Shown here piece by piece: positions 11,961-12,005 of a stretch of DNA of 12,005 nucleotides. Below the pieces are notes generated by a model. It ran no database searches, was not told the DNA's origin, and saw nothing but the letters and a program-made list of their open reading frames with translations. The DNA is from CAZNQW01 sp964575225 (lineage in GTDB: Bacteria; Chloroflexota; Anaerolineae; JAAYZQ01): contig CAZNQW010000113.1 in assembly GCA_964575225.1 (NCBI GenBank), positions 1-12,005 on the forward strand, given 5' to 3'. Position 1 is the stretch's first letter, and every line of letters starts with the position of its first letter. A program made the position numbers and the translations under genes.

Positions 11961-12005
11961 AGATCGGAAGAGCGTCGTGTAGGGAAAGAGTGTAGGATAG
12001 GGTGT
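11961..12005. other. Illumina adapter read-through at contig end (not genomic)
   Basis: From 11961 the sequence begins AGATCGGAAGAGCGTCGTGT and continues AGGGAAAGAGTGT to 11993, the standard TruSeq universal adapter in reverse complement. The last 12 bases (11994-12005) do not follow the adapter and look like error-filled adapter. Read through in frame it gives RSEERRVGKEC, a peptide known from contaminated database entries. Confidence 0.97.

Noticed and set aside
10439..11995. 518-residue open frame on the + strand over hisF and hisIE
   Set aside because: It is a frame shadow of two clearly conserved genes, is rich in Arg and Gly from GC-rich codons, and ends in adapter-encoded residues.

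Overview
GC-rich bacterial DNA (about two thirds G+C by eye), most likely from a member of the Chloroflexota, probably Anaerolineae-like. That placement is an inference. It rests on the gene set, a histidine HisI-HisE fusion, a secreted clostripain-type protease, the AxPPQY-type variant of RsmD, and many palindromic interspersed repeats whose accidental translations read like 'FRGGDG' or 'PAKAGAH'. The 3' end is not genomic: from 11961 the sequence is Illumina adapter read-through, so this is the end of an assembled contig.

Layout. 298-1415 (+): a YdjM-like membrane protein overlaps rsmD (16S rRNA G966 methyltransferase), behind a good sigma70-type promoter. 1601-3523 (-): a complete ABC exporter half-transporter, convergent with rsmD and with its own promoter. 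3524-4180: non-coding and repeat-rich. 4181-5383 (+): a secreted clostripain-family (C11) cysteine peptidase. 5384-5860: non-coding, with several hairpin repeats. 8819 down to 5861 (-): the rpsF-ssb-rpsR operon extended by a membrane-anchored parvulin-type foldase. It has a clear promoter and a structured leader that may be the S6:S18 autoregulatory element. 8820-9412: non-coding, palindrome-dense, and flanked by two copies of the rpsF promoter segment. 9413-9928 (-): a C_GCAxxG_C_C family cysteine-rich protein with its own promoter. 10563-11960 (+): hisF and hisIE from the histidine pathway behind a TTGACA-17-TACAAT promoter; hisIE is cut off by adapter sequence.

How the genes relate. Most are housekeeping: ribosome modification and assembly (rsmD, rpsF, rpsR), ssDNA binding (ssb), histidine synthesis (hisF, hisIE), export (ABC), and envelope protein folding and turnover (parvulin, clostripain). 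I see no defence system, CRISPR array, prophage, transposase, tRNA or rRNA. The unusual material lies in three places: the intergenic repeats (at least three families, plus a pair of hairpins with complementary loops), unusual versions of core proteins (a two-OB-fold SSB, an S18 with a 60-residue Gly/Arg-rich tail, an RsmD with a changed catalytic motif), and the adapter artefact.
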